A DNA stretch of 12,722 nucleotides, taken from NCBI GenBank assembly GCA_905213875.1, contig CAJMJN010000032.1, positions 1 through 12,722 on the forward strand. The letters run 5' to 3'. The DNA comes from an uncultured Clostridium sp. (GTDB lineage Bacteria; Bacillota; Clostridia; TANB77; CAG-508). The notes under the pieces are model-generated. The model was given only the letters and a program-made list of their open reading frames with translations. It did no database searches and was not told where the DNA came from. This document shows, in pieces, positions 1 to 6,699 of this stretch (positions are counted from its first letter, which is position 1; each line of letters begins with the position of its first letter). The translations under genes were made by a program, and so were the position numbers.

Positions 1-29
1 AAAGAAAAAAAGTTAGGAATAATCTATGT

Positions 30-821
30 ATGGCAAAATATAACCATATTTTACCATTTATGTGTCCCTACGTCAGGTTAGAATATAGTAAATGGGGAAA
101 TTTTATTAAAGTAATTAACAAAGCAAAAGAATCTTGTAAAAACAGTAATATGAATGCATTGGATCATTTTGCCGATGTCGGCAAAATGATAATGGTAGCT
201 AAAGGTGCAGAAAGAAAAATTGATGATTATAAATTAACTAGATATGCTTGCTATCTTATAGCACAAAATGGAGATAGTAGAAAAAAAGCAATAGCACTTG
301 CACAAACATATTTTGCAGTTCAAACTAGAAAACAAGAAATAACAAGGCAAGAATATGAACAATTAAGTGAAGATGAAAAGAGACTATATACAAGACAAAA
401 TGTAAAAGATAAAAATAAATATTTATTTAATACTGCAAAATTAGCTGGAGTTAAAAATTATGGTAAATTCAACAATTATGGATATAAAGGATTATATAAT
501 GGAGAAACAGCTAAAGATATTGCAAATAGAAAAGGCATAGCAGAAAAGGAAGACATATTAGATTATATGAGCAGTACAGAACTTGCAGCCAATTTATTTA
601 GAATTACACAAACTGATGAAGTCTTAAAAAATAAAAATATAAATAATGAAAATGATGCTTGTAAGACCCATCACAATGTAGGACAAGCCGTTAGACAAAC
701 TATAAAAAAGATTGGTGGTACTATGCCTGAAGATTTACCAACACCAAGTAAGAGTGCGAAACAAATTGAAAAAGAGAAAAATAAAATGTTAAAGGCAAAC
801 AATCAAAATAAATTAAAATAA
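30..821 (+). CDS. DinD-like DNA-damage-inducible protein, N-terminus abnormal
   Basis: The protein matches the DinD family from about residue 18 onward: EYSKWGNFIKVINKAKESCK, then DHFADVGKMI, a DYKLTRYACYLIAQNGD core and a QTYFAVQTRKQE segment, followed by a variable lysine-rich C-terminus. DinD proteins are SOS-induced in enterobacteria, where DinD restrains RecA; homologues are common on prophages and other mobile elements. The usual N-terminal part with a W/F-Y-A-R motif before the LEYSKW segment is missing: only Y-V-R-L-E-Y-S-K-W remains, suggesting an internal deletion or decay. The frame is open to the window edge and the ATG at 30 lacks a convincing ribosome site, so the start is uncertain and the gene may be longer or broken. 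It precedes the recombinase gene and probably belongs to the same element. Family call is fairly sure; function here is inferred. Confidence 0.72.
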   Translation: MAKYNHILPFMCPYVRLEYSKWGNFIKVINKAKESCKNSNMNALDHFADVGKMIMVAKGAERKIDDYKLTRYACYLIAQNGDSRKKAIALAQTYFAVQTRKQEITRQEYEQLSEDEKRLYTRQNVKDKNKYLFNTAKLAGVKNYGKFNNYGYKGLYNGETAKDIANRKGIAEKEDILDYMSSTELAANLFRITQTDEVLKNKNINNENDACKTHHNVGQAVRQTIKKIGGTMPEDLPTPSKSAKQIEKEKNKMLKANNQNKLK

Positions 822-840
822 TAGATTATTTAATTTATGA

Positions 841-863
841 ACTCACAAGGATTTTTTGTGAGT
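841..863 (+). other. Stem-loop after the dinD-like gene
   Basis: Perfect 8-bp stem ACTCACAA / TTGTGAGT with a 7-nt loop, 17 bases after the dinD-like stop codon. The T-run lies in the loop and right arm rather than after the stem, so as an intrinsic terminator it is atypical. It may act together with the stronger stem-loop at 894-939. Confidence 0.45.
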
Positions 864-893
864 CCAATTAGTTAAAAAGTGTCACTAAAATGG

Positions 894-939
894 AAAAGTT
901 CTAAAATTTCAAAAAAATCTTGAGATTTTAGAACTTTTT
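894..939 (+). terminator. Long intrinsic terminator between dinD-like gene and recombinase
   Basis: A 17-bp stem (left arm 894-910, right arm 922-938) with a single G-T wobble, an 11-nt loop and a terminal run of T. The core is GTTCTAAAAT / ATTTTAGAAC. It would stop transcription entering the recombinase gene from the left. Because the flanking arms are A-rich, it could also work on the minus strand. Confidence 0.72.
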
Positions 940-944
940 ATGTA

Positions 945-1010
945 ATAGCAACAATAAAATGTAATAAATATCAAATGTTATTGATACATAAAAATGGAGG
1001 GTGTTGCTAT
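945..1010 (+). repeat. Inverted repeat spanning the recombinase leader and start codon
   Basis: ATAGCAACA (945-953) is repeated exactly inverted as TGTTGCTAT (1002-1010). The right arm covers the spacer between the ribosome site GGAGGG and the ATG at 1009, including the first two bases of the start codon. A smaller inverted repeat, TATCAA / TTGATA (969-974 and 981-986), lies between. In an mRNA starting upstream of 945 the arms could pair and hide the start codon; alternatively they are protein-binding half-sites. No clear promoter was identified, so the role is inference. Confidence 0.4.
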
Positions 1011-2655
1011 GAAAAAAACAGACGAAGAAAAAAAGGTGGTAATATATTGTAGAGAAAGTAGAGATGACTATGGTGAAAATTATGAAAGAATAGAAACACA
1101 AAGAGACTTGCTAATTAAATACTGTAAAAGTCATGGATATACTAATATTGTAGATATTATAATGGACGATGACAAAAGTGGAACAGATTTTAGTAGATTT
1201 GATGATATAAGAGAAAGAGCAAGAAAAAAAGAAATAGATGTACTTGTATTTAAAAATTCTGCGAGACTTGGAAGAAACCAAAAAGAAGCATTAGATTTCG
1301 TAGAATACTTAGAAGAACAAGATGTAGAAATAATATTTGAAGATGAACAATATAATGAGGAAATGTTTGGACTATATGCGTGGTTTAATGAAAGAAGAGC
1401 AAGAGATGATAGTAAAAATATAAGAAGAAATTTAAGACACAAAATAGAAGAAGGAGATTTACTTGTTAAAGCAATATATGGATACAACAAAGAAGGAAAG
1501 AGCTTAGTAGTTAATGAGGAAACAGCACCAGTGGTACAAGAAATTTTTGAATTATATTCTAAGAGTTGGGGATATCAAAAAATAGCAACGTACTTAAATA
1601 AAAAAGGAATACCAACACCATCACAATCAAGAAATTTTGCAAATGCAAAACAAACAGCAAATTGGAAAGCACAGCATATAGTAAGAATATTAGATGACAG
1701 AAGATATATAGGAGATTATGTTGGAGGACATACAGAAAAACTAAGTTTTAAGTCAAAAAAAACGAGAGTAAAAGCACCAGAAGAATGGACTATAATAGAA
1801 AATCATCATGAGCCAATTATAGATAAAGAATTATTTGAGAAAGTTCAAAAAATTAGGAAAAAAAGAAAAAAAGAAAGTGAAAAGCTAAATAATGGATTTA
1901 AATTTGTAGATGCAGAAAACAATGTATATTCAGGACTTTTATATTGTGGGAAATGTGGTACTCCAATGTATAAAAGAAAAGGAAATACAGGTACAAGAAA
2001 AAGACCAGATAGTTATTTATGTAAAAAATATAGTAATGAAGGAGCAATAAAAGAAGACATAAAAAAAAATTATGGTTGCAAATCACATAGAATAAGAATA
2101 GAATATTTAGATCAGATAGTAAATGCATATATAGATAATTTAATAAGTACCCCAGAGTTTGAAATTTTTGTAATGGACAATGTAAAAGCAATTAATACCA
2201 ACAAAGTAACATTAGAAAAAAATCTAAACAAAGCAAAACAAACTTTGAAAAAGTTAGAAAAACAATTTAAACAGGTATATGAAGACAAGTTAAATAATTT
2301 AATTCCAGAATTTATTTATAAAGATAAAAAACAGGAATTAGAAAAGAAGATACAATATGAAAAAGAAAAATTGCAAGAAGCGGAAGGTAAATTCAATACA
2401 CTAAACAAATTAGAAGATAAAGAAGATTTAATATTTAAAGCAATAGATGATATAAAGGAAAATGGATTAAGTAAAGAAGAATTGTTTAGATTATTTGATA
2501 AGATAGTAGTATTTGGAAAAGAAGAAATGACGGAAGAAATAAAAAAAGAATATAATTTAACAGATGAAATGTGTAATGAACTATATGAAAATGGAGGTTT
2601 GATATTTCATTTAAAATTTATGTATCCACAAACTATCACAAACAGGAGGCTGTGA
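1009..2655 (+). CDS. Large serine recombinase (integrase of the mobile element)
   Basis: A 548-residue site-specific recombinase of the large serine family, which cuts and rejoins attP/attB DNA through a serine nucleophile. The resolvase domain covers residues 1 to about 150, with the catalytic motif Y-C-R-E-S-R (Ser17) and the arginine motif N-S-A-R-L-G-R-N. The recombinase domain follows (about 155-280: YGYNKEGKSLVVNEE, GYQKIATYLNKKGIPTP, RYIGDYVGG). Next comes a zinc ribbon with C-x2-C at 313/316 and further cysteines near 337 and 356, then a coiled coil (about 395-465) as in this family. The ATG at 1009 has GGAGGG seven bases upstream; the earlier in-frame ATG at 994 has no such site. The stop codon TGA at 2653 lies within the murA active-site codons, so the gene is the last of its element and its 3' end overlaps the attachment junction. 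It appears intact. Confidence 0.93.
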   Translation: MKKTDEEKKVVIYCRESRDDYGENYERIETQRDLLIKYCKSHGYTNIVDIIMDDDKSGTDFSRFDDIRERARKKEIDVLVFKNSARLGRNQKEALDFVEYLEEQDVEIIFEDEQYNEEMFGLYAWFNERRARDDSKNIRRNLRHKIEEGDLLVKAIYGYNKEGKSLVVNEETAPVVQEIFELYSKSWGYQKIATYLNKKGIPTPSQSRNFANAKQTANWKAQHIVRILDDRRYIGDYVGGHTEKLSFKSKKTRVKAPEEWTIIENHHEPIIDKELFEKVQKIRKKRKKESEKLNNGFKFVDAENNVYSGLLYCGKCGTPMYKRKGNTGTRKRPDSYLCKKYSNEGAIKEDIKKNYGCKSHRIRIEYLDQIVNAYIDNLISTPEFEIFVMDNVKAINTNKVTLEKNLNKAKQTLKKLEKQFKQVYEDKLNNLIPEFIYKDKKQELEKKIQYEKEKLQEAEGKFNTLNKLEDKEDLIFKAIDDIKENGLSKEELFRLFDKIVVFGKEEMTEEIKKEYNLTDEMCNELYENGGLIFHLKFMYPQTITNRRL

Positions 2656-2662
2656 AATTGGT
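2641..2662. other. Element/murA junction (attachment-site half, attR-like)
   Basis: Here the recombinase frame (T-N-R-R-L-stop) overlaps the murA frame (G-G-C-E-I-G, from 2645). The bases GGAGGCTGTGAAATTGGT encode the MurA motif that contains its catalytic cysteine (TGT, 2651-2653). Homology to MurA begins here and the 5' half of murA is absent upstream, as expected when a serine integrase inserts within the gene. The exact crossover dinucleotide cannot be read from one end; it should lie close to 2643-2656. The other end of the element is outside the window. Confidence 0.7.
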
Positions 2663-3554
2663 AGCAGACCAATTGAATTACATTTAAAAGCATTTGAAAA
2701 ATTACGAATAAATATTGCAAAAAACTATGGAAATATAGAGTGTAGTTGTGATAGAATAGTTGGAGAAAAAATAGATCTAGATTTTCCAAGTGTAGGAGCA
2801 ACAGAAAATGCAATACTTGCAAGTTGCTTAGCAGAGCGGAAAAACAGAAATAAGCAATGCTGCAAGGGAGCCAGAAATAGTAGATTTACAAAACTTCTTA
2901 AATAAAATGGGAGCAAAAATAAAAGGAGCAGGAACAAGTAACATAGAAATAGAAGGTGTAAGAAAACTAAAAGATGTAAGTTATAATATTATGCCAGATA
3001 GAATAGAAGCAGGAACATTTTTATGCTTAGCAGCAATAAATAGAAGTGAACTTTTAATAAAAAATGTAAATGTAGAGCATATAATACCAGCAATAGACAA
3101 ACTAGAAGAAATGGGTTGCAAATTAAAAGTAGACAAAAACCAAATAGAAATAAATGCTCCAAAAAAATTAAAAGCAGTAGATATAAAAACAATGCCATAT
3201 CCAGGATTTCCAACAGATATGCAATCTGTTTTTGCAACAGTGCTTGCAACAGTAAAAGGAACATCAGTAATAGTAGAAAACATATTTGAAAATAGATATA
3301 AATTTATTCAGGAATTAACAAGAATGGGAGCAAAAACAACAATTGAGGGAAGAACCGCAGTAATAAAGGGAGTAAAAAAATTATATGGAGCAAATGTAAA
3401 AGCAACAGACTTAAGAGGTGGAGCGGCATTAGTATTAGCAGGAACGGTAGCAAAAGGTACAACGAAAATAGAAAATATAGAATATATTTTAAGAGGATAC
3501 GAAAATTTTGAAAACAAATTAAAAAATGTTAATATAGACATAAAAAGACAATAA
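2645..3554 (+). pseudogene. murA: murA 3' portion, cut by the element and needing a +1 shift
   Basis: UDP-N-acetylglucosamine 1-carboxyvinyltransferase performs the first committed step of peptidoglycan synthesis. The visible part runs from the catalytic loop G-G-C-E-I-G-S-R-P-I-E-L-H through DFPSVGATEN, REPEIVDLQNFL, MPDRIEAGTF, PYPGFPTDMQ, ENRYKF and DLRGGAALVLAG, ending KLKNVNIDIKRQ. About 110 N-terminal residues are missing because the mobile element interrupts the gene. The frame changes by +1 at 2837: the upstream frame reads L-A-E then CGG and stops at 2903, while skipping C2837 gives L-A-E-G-K-T-E-I-S-N-A-A-R-E-P-E, the expected sequence. CGA at 2705 puts Arg where Gly is usual (F-E-K-L-G). 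Apart from these points the sequence is well conserved, so the gene may be recently broken, or be restored by excision and frameshifting. Many Clostridia carry a second murA, which could cover the loss. Confidence 0.88.
2834..2842 (+). other. Candidate +1 frameshift site GAG-CGG-AAA in murA
   Basis: In the upstream murA frame the codons are GAG, CGG, AAA. Skipping C2837 restores the conserved frame with GGA (Gly of the L-A-E-G motif). The same pattern NNG-CGG-AA occurs at the sigE shift site (10838-10846). CGG is otherwise never used in frame in this window. This could be a decoding event at an unread codon, a real mutation, or a sequence error. Confidence 0.6.
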
Positions 3555-3576
3555 AGAGCAGTAAAAAGCTCTTTTA
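3553..3576 (+). terminator. Short intrinsic terminator after murA
   Basis: A 7-bp stem AAAGAGC / GCTCTTT (3553-3559 and 3568-3574) starts in the murA stop codon and ends in a short T run. It is modest in strength and would partly separate murA from divIB. Confidence 0.5.
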
Positions 3577-3611
3577 TAAAAAATAACTTGTCCAAAAGGA
3601 GGATTTATAAA

Positions 3612-4619
3612 TTGTCAAAAAAGAAAAAGCAAGGATCTGATTTATATTATTTAGAACAACAAAGAGAGCAAGAAAAAAAAGAAACAATTGAGCAAATGAT
3701 GAAAAGAAAAAAAGACAAAGAAAGAAAACAAAGAATAGAAGAAAAAAAGAAACAAGAATTTATAAGTAATCAATTTGACTCAGAGATGGAAAAAGTAATA
3801 CAAATGACCAATAAAAATAATCAAAAACAAGAACAAGAAAGAAGAAAAAAAATAAGTAAACAAGAAAAGAAAAGATTGAAAAAAATTAAAAAAATAAAAA
3901 CAATTTTAAAACTAATTGTTCTTATTGGTTTAATTTCAGGAAGTATCACATTTGCATTAACATCACCAATTTTTAACATAAAAGACATAAAAGTAGAAGA
4001 AAATAATAAGATACCAAGTGAAACAATAATAAGTTTATCAACATTACAAATAGAGGAAAATATCTTTAAATTTTACAATAAAACTATTGAAAATAATATA
4101 AAAGAAAATCCATATGTAGAAAAAGTATCTATACATAGAAAATTGCCTAATACAGTAGAAATAAAAGTAACAGAAAGAGTTGCACAATATGCAGTAGATT
4201 ATATGGGACAATATGCATATATAAACACACAAGGATATATATTAGAAATTGCACAGACCAACAATAATATGCCTATAATACAAGGAGCAACCACTAAAGA
4301 AGATGAGTTTGAACCTGGAAAAAGATTGTGTGATGAAGACCTAAATAGATTAGAAGATACAATACAAATAATGTCAGTAATGAAAGAAAGTGGTTTAAAC
4401 GAAGAAGTCACAAGTATTGACATAAGTAACAAAAACGAATATATTATATATCTAGCAGACGAAAAGAAAAAAATACATATAGGAGACACAAGTAATTTAA
4501 GTAATAAAATATTATATGTGCAAGCAATAATAGAACAAGAAAAAAATACAGAAGGAGACATATTTGTAAATGGAGATATAAATAATGGATTTAATCCATA
4601 CTTTAGAGACAAAGTATAA
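3612..4619 (+). CDS. divIB: Cell-division protein DivIB/FtsQ
   Basis: Bitopic division protein that links septal peptidoglycan synthases with the rest of the divisome through FtsL and DivIC. The protein has a very long, highly charged, lysine/glutamate-rich cytoplasmic N-terminus (residues 1 to about 97), one membrane segment (LIVLIGLISGSITFALT), and an extracellular POTRA-type domain beginning S-P-I-F-N-I-K-D-I-K-V and continuing through NPYVEKVSIHRKLPNTVEIKV, followed by the beta domain. The TTG at 3612 is chosen as start because AAAAGGAGG (3594-3602) lies nine bases upstream; a start at 3588 would lie before this site. This gives 335 residues. Position between murA and sbp/ftsA/ftsZ is classical. 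The coiled N-terminal tail is longer than in most family members. Confidence 0.88.
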   Translation: MSKKKKQGSDLYYLEQQREQEKKETIEQMMKRKKDKERKQRIEEKKKQEFISNQFDSEMEKVIQMTNKNNQKQEQERRKKISKQEKKRLKKIKKIKTILKLIVLIGLISGSITFALTSPIFNIKDIKVEENNKIPSETIISLSTLQIEENIFKFYNKTIENNIKENPYVEKVSIHRKLPNTVEIKVTERVAQYAVDYMGQYAYINTQGYILEIAQTNNNMPIIQGATTKEDEFEPGKRLCDEDLNRLEDTIQIMSVMKESGLNEEVTSIDISNKNEYIIYLADEKKKIHIGDTSNLSNKILYVQAIIEQEKNTEGDIFVNGDINNGFNPYFRDKV

Positions 4620-4634
4620 AGGAAGGTGAAAATA

Positions 4635-5351
4635 GTGACAAATAAGAAAGTGGTAGCAGCAGTTTTAGGAGTAATGTGTTTTTTACTAACATTAGGAATT
4701 TTTGTACAAATAAAAACAGTAAAAAACAATAATTCTACTGTAAGCAACAATTACGAAGAAAACAGTTTAAGAGCGGAAGTTTTAAAATACAAAGAAAAAT
4801 ATGACAATAAATATAAAGAACTAGAAAAAGCAGAAGAAAAACTAGAACAAGAAAGAGAAAGTTCAACTAAAAATGATGGAGAATTACAAAGTAAAGAAGA
4901 AGAAATAACAGAAGGTAATAAGATAACAGGGTTAACAGAAGTAACTGGTGCAGGTGTAATTGTAACATTAACAGATAGTAAAAAAGATATTAGTAGTAGT
5001 TTAAATCCAAGTGATTTAATTGTTCATGATTTAGATGTATTAAGTGTAATAAATGAATTAAAAAATGCTGGAGCAGAAGCAATATCAATAAATGATCAAA
5101 GATTAACGCCAAATAGTGGAATTGTATGCGGAGGAAATATTATAGATATAAATGGAGAAAAAGTAGGTGCGCCATTTATAATAAAAGCAATTGGACTGCC
5201 AGAACAATTAGCTGCATTAAATAGACCTGGAGGATATTTAGCAAAGCTAAAAGAATATAGCATTGGTGTGGAATTAAAAAAATCTAATAAGATAACAATT
5301 CCTAAATATACAGGAACAATTACATATAAATATGCTAAAACAATAAAATAA
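4635..5351 (+). CDS. DUF881 family protein, first of two (YlxW-like)
   Basis: Membrane-anchored protein of the DUF881 family, found next to sbp, ftsA and ftsZ in many Firmicutes; its exact role is unknown. There is a short N-terminus, one membrane segment (VVAAVLGVMCFLLTLGIFVQI), a coiled coil (about residues 37-85) and the DUF881 domain with G-A-E-A-I-S-I-N-D-Q-R, then C-G-G-N-I-I-D-I-N-G and P-F-I-I-K-A-I-G. The GTG at 4635 is preferred, with AAAGGAAGG eight bases upstream; the in-frame GTG at 4626 overlaps that site. The product has 238 residues. It follows divIB by 15 bases, suggesting one transcript. It is a paralogue of the next gene and shares an exact 33-base stretch with it. Confidence 0.85.
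   Translation: MTNKKVVAAVLGVMCFLLTLGIFVQIKTVKNNNSTVSNNYEENSLRAEVLKYKEKYDNKYKELEKAEEKLEQERESSTKNDGELQSKEEEITEGNKITGLTEVTGAGVIVTLTDSKKDISSSLNPSDLIVHDLDVLSVINELKNAGAEAISINDQRLTPNSGIVCGGNIIDINGEKVGAPFIIKAIGLPEQLAALNRPGGYLAKLKEYSIGVELKKSNKITIPKYTGTITYKYAKTIK
5070..5102 (+). repeat. 33-bp exact direct repeat, copy 1 (in first DUF881 gene)
   Basis: Identical over 33 bases to 5862-5894 in the second DUF881 gene. It encodes G-A-E-A-I-S-I-N-D-Q-R, the family hallmark. The copies are 792 bases apart, a multiple of three, so recombination between them would leave an in-frame hybrid gene. Confidence 0.9.
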
Positions 5352-5399
5352 TTTATATAAACTTTCGAAGTATATACTTTGAGAAAGGAGAGCAATAAA

Positions 5400-6149
5400 A
5401 TGAAAAATAAACCTGAATTAAAGTTGTTTGACCAAATAAAGAACCTTAAAAAAGGGAAAATAGCTATGATAATTACTATTGTGCTTGCATGTTTTGCTTT
5501 AACTTTAGTAATGACAATGCAATTTAAAATAGTAAATGAAACAGATATTACTTCAATAGAAAATATGAGAGAAACAGAATTACAAACAGAATTAGCAAAT
5601 TGGAAAACAAAATATGAAGAAGCGGAAAAACAATATGAAGATACTGTTTCAAAAATAGAAGAATATCAAGAAACAAAAGAATCAAATGATGAAACAAGTA
5701 AAGTAATGGATGATGAACTAGAACAAGTAAATATGAGCCTAGGAAAAACAGATGTTGAAGGAAAAGGAATTGTAATAACAATAAAAGATTCAGATCAAGA
5801 AGAAGCAAATAAAATATCAGCTTCAAATTTACTAATAATTGTTAATGCTTTAAAATTATCAGGAGCAGAAGCAATATCAATAAATGATCAAAGAATAATA
5901 AATATGAGTGATATAGTAGATATAAATTCAGATTACTCAAGTTTCATAAAAATAAATGGTCAAAGAATATTATCACCATATACGATAAAAGCAATAGGTG
6001 ATCCAACATATATGGAAAGCTCTTTAATAGGAAATGGTGGAGTAGTAGACACAATGAAAAAAACTGGACAAGATATCACAATAGATAAACCTAATAATGT
6101 AAAAATATTAAAATACAATGGAGAAATAAAAACAAAATATATAGAATAG
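5400..6149 (+). CDS. DUF881 family protein, second of two (YlxW-like)
   Basis: Second DUF881 paralogue, 249 residues. It has a charged cytoplasmic N-terminus (residues 1-20), one membrane segment (IAMIITIVLACFALTLVMTM), a coiled coil rich in glutamate (about 45-110) and the DUF881 domain with T-D-V-E-G-K-G-I-V-I-T-I, G-A-E-A-I-S-I-N-D-Q-R, I-N-G-Q-R-I-L-S-P-Y-T-I-K-A-I-G-D-P. ATG 5400 has AGAAAGGAG nine bases upstream; an upstream in-frame TTG at 5379 precedes that site and is rejected. A 48-base gap separates it from the first copy, and sbp begins 12 bases after it with the ribosome site overlapping the stop codon, so it is almost certainly co-transcribed with sbp. Function in division is inferred from context only. 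Confidence 0.85.
   Translation: MKNKPELKLFDQIKNLKKGKIAMIITIVLACFALTLVMTMQFKIVNETDITSIENMRETELQTELANWKTKYEEAEKQYEDTVSKIEEYQETKESNDETSKVMDDELEQVNMSLGKTDVEGKGIVITIKDSDQEEANKISASNLLIIVNALKLSGAEAISINDQRIINMSDIVDINSDYSSFIKINGQRILSPYTIKAIGDPTYMESSLIGNGGVVDTMKKTGQDITIDKPNNVKILKYNGEIKTKYIE
5862..5894 (+). repeat. 33-bp exact direct repeat, copy 2 (in second DUF881 gene)
   Basis: Exact copy of 5070-5102. Flanking codons on both sides differ between the two paralogues, so this is a sharply bounded identical island. This is compatible with gene conversion or strong constraint. Confidence 0.9.
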
Positions 6150-6161
6150 GAGGAAGGCAAA

Positions 6162-6566
6162 ATGGTATTTATAGCAATATTAATAGGCTGTATAGCAGGA
6201 GCTTTAATTGGAATGAATGCTCCAATGATTTCATATACATATTCAAGTTATCTAGCAATAGCAGTAGTAGCAGCCCTAGATTCAGTATTTGGAGGGATAA
6301 CTTCTGTAATAAACAAAAAATTTGATTTAAAAATATTTATAACAGGATTTTTTGGAAATGCAATCTTAGCAATTTTATTAACAATTTTAGGACAAAAATT
6401 AAATGTAGATATATATTTAGCTGCTATAGTAGTTTTTGTTGGAAGAATGTTTGTAAATTTAGCTATAATAAGAAGATACTATGTAGATAAATGGTCAAAA
6501 GCATTTGAAAATAAACACAAAAATGGTAAAACTGTTGAGGCAGAAGAAAAAGAAGAAATGCAATAA
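6162..6566 (+). CDS. sbp: Small basic protein Sbp (DUF1290)
   Basis: Small integral membrane protein of the DUF1290/Sbp family, encoded directly upstream of ftsA-ftsZ in Firmicutes. Three to four hydrophobic segments can be seen: FIAILIGCIAGALIGM, SYLAIAVVAALDSVFGGI, IFITGFFGNAILAILLTIL and IYLAAIVVFVGRMFVNLAI. The family signature with A-A-L-D-S-V-F-G-G and F-G-N-A at the loop positions is present. A cytoplasmic C-terminal tail rich in Lys/Glu makes it somewhat longer (134 residues) than usual. The ATG at 6162 has TAGGAGGAAG upstream, overlapping the stop codon of the preceding gene, so translation is probably coupled. Its biochemical role is not established. Confidence 0.9.
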   Translation: MVFIAILIGCIAGALIGMNAPMISYTYSSYLAIAVVAALDSVFGGITSVINKKFDLKIFITGFFGNAILAILLTILGQKLNVDIYLAAIVVFVGRMFVNLAIIRRYYVDKWSKAFENKHKNGKTVEAEEKEEMQ

Positions 6567-6583
6567 AAAACGATATAAAATTT

Positions 6584-6616
6584 ATTACAAAAGCATTACA
6601 AAAACATTACAAAAAT
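6584..6616. repeat. Three tandem 11-bp repeats upstream of the ftsA promoter
   Basis: ATTACAAAAGC, ATTACAAAAAC and ATTACAAAAAT follow one another without gaps. The 11-base period is about one helical turn, so each unit faces the same side of the DNA, and the array ends 13 bases before the -35 box of the ftsA promoter. It could be an UP-element-like A-tract array or a phased set of activator sites. No matching factor is recognised. Confidence 0.8.
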
Positions 6617-6629
6617 ATAACAGTTTCTA

Positions 6630-6658
6630 TTGACATTTGTCTAAAAATGTAATATATA
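6630..6658 (+). promoter_or_regulatory. Sigma-A type promoter of ftsA-ftsZ
   Basis: TTGACA (6630-6635), a 17-base spacer and TATATA (6653-6658). It lies in the 133-base gap after sbp and 42 bases before the ftsA start, giving a leader of roughly 35 bases. The perfect -35 box and standard spacing make this one of the clearest promoters in the window. It lets ftsA-ftsZ be expressed apart from the upstream genes. Confidence 0.8.
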
Positions 6659-6699
6659 TACACTTGAGAAATTTAAACAAAAAAATTGGAGGAATTAAC

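Noticed and set aside
2705..2707. CGA codon in murA as a third site of the same kind
   Set aside because: Shifting +1 here gives GAA then TAA, a stop, so no shift is supported. CGA stands at conserved Arg positions in sigE and sigG and is read normally.
2907..3554. The open frame from ATG 2907 taken as a complete 215-residue MurA-like gene
   Set aside because: It starts in the middle of a conserved MurA segment (F-L-N-K-M-G-A-K-I) with no ribosome site. Conserved codons continue upstream of it across the +1 shift, so it is only the distal part of murA.
5368..5379. Palindrome AAGTATATACTT in the gap between the DUF881 genes as an operator
   Set aside because: Short and purely AT-rich apart from two bases per arm; no promoter is visible beside it. 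Mentioned only in comparison with 11847-11864.
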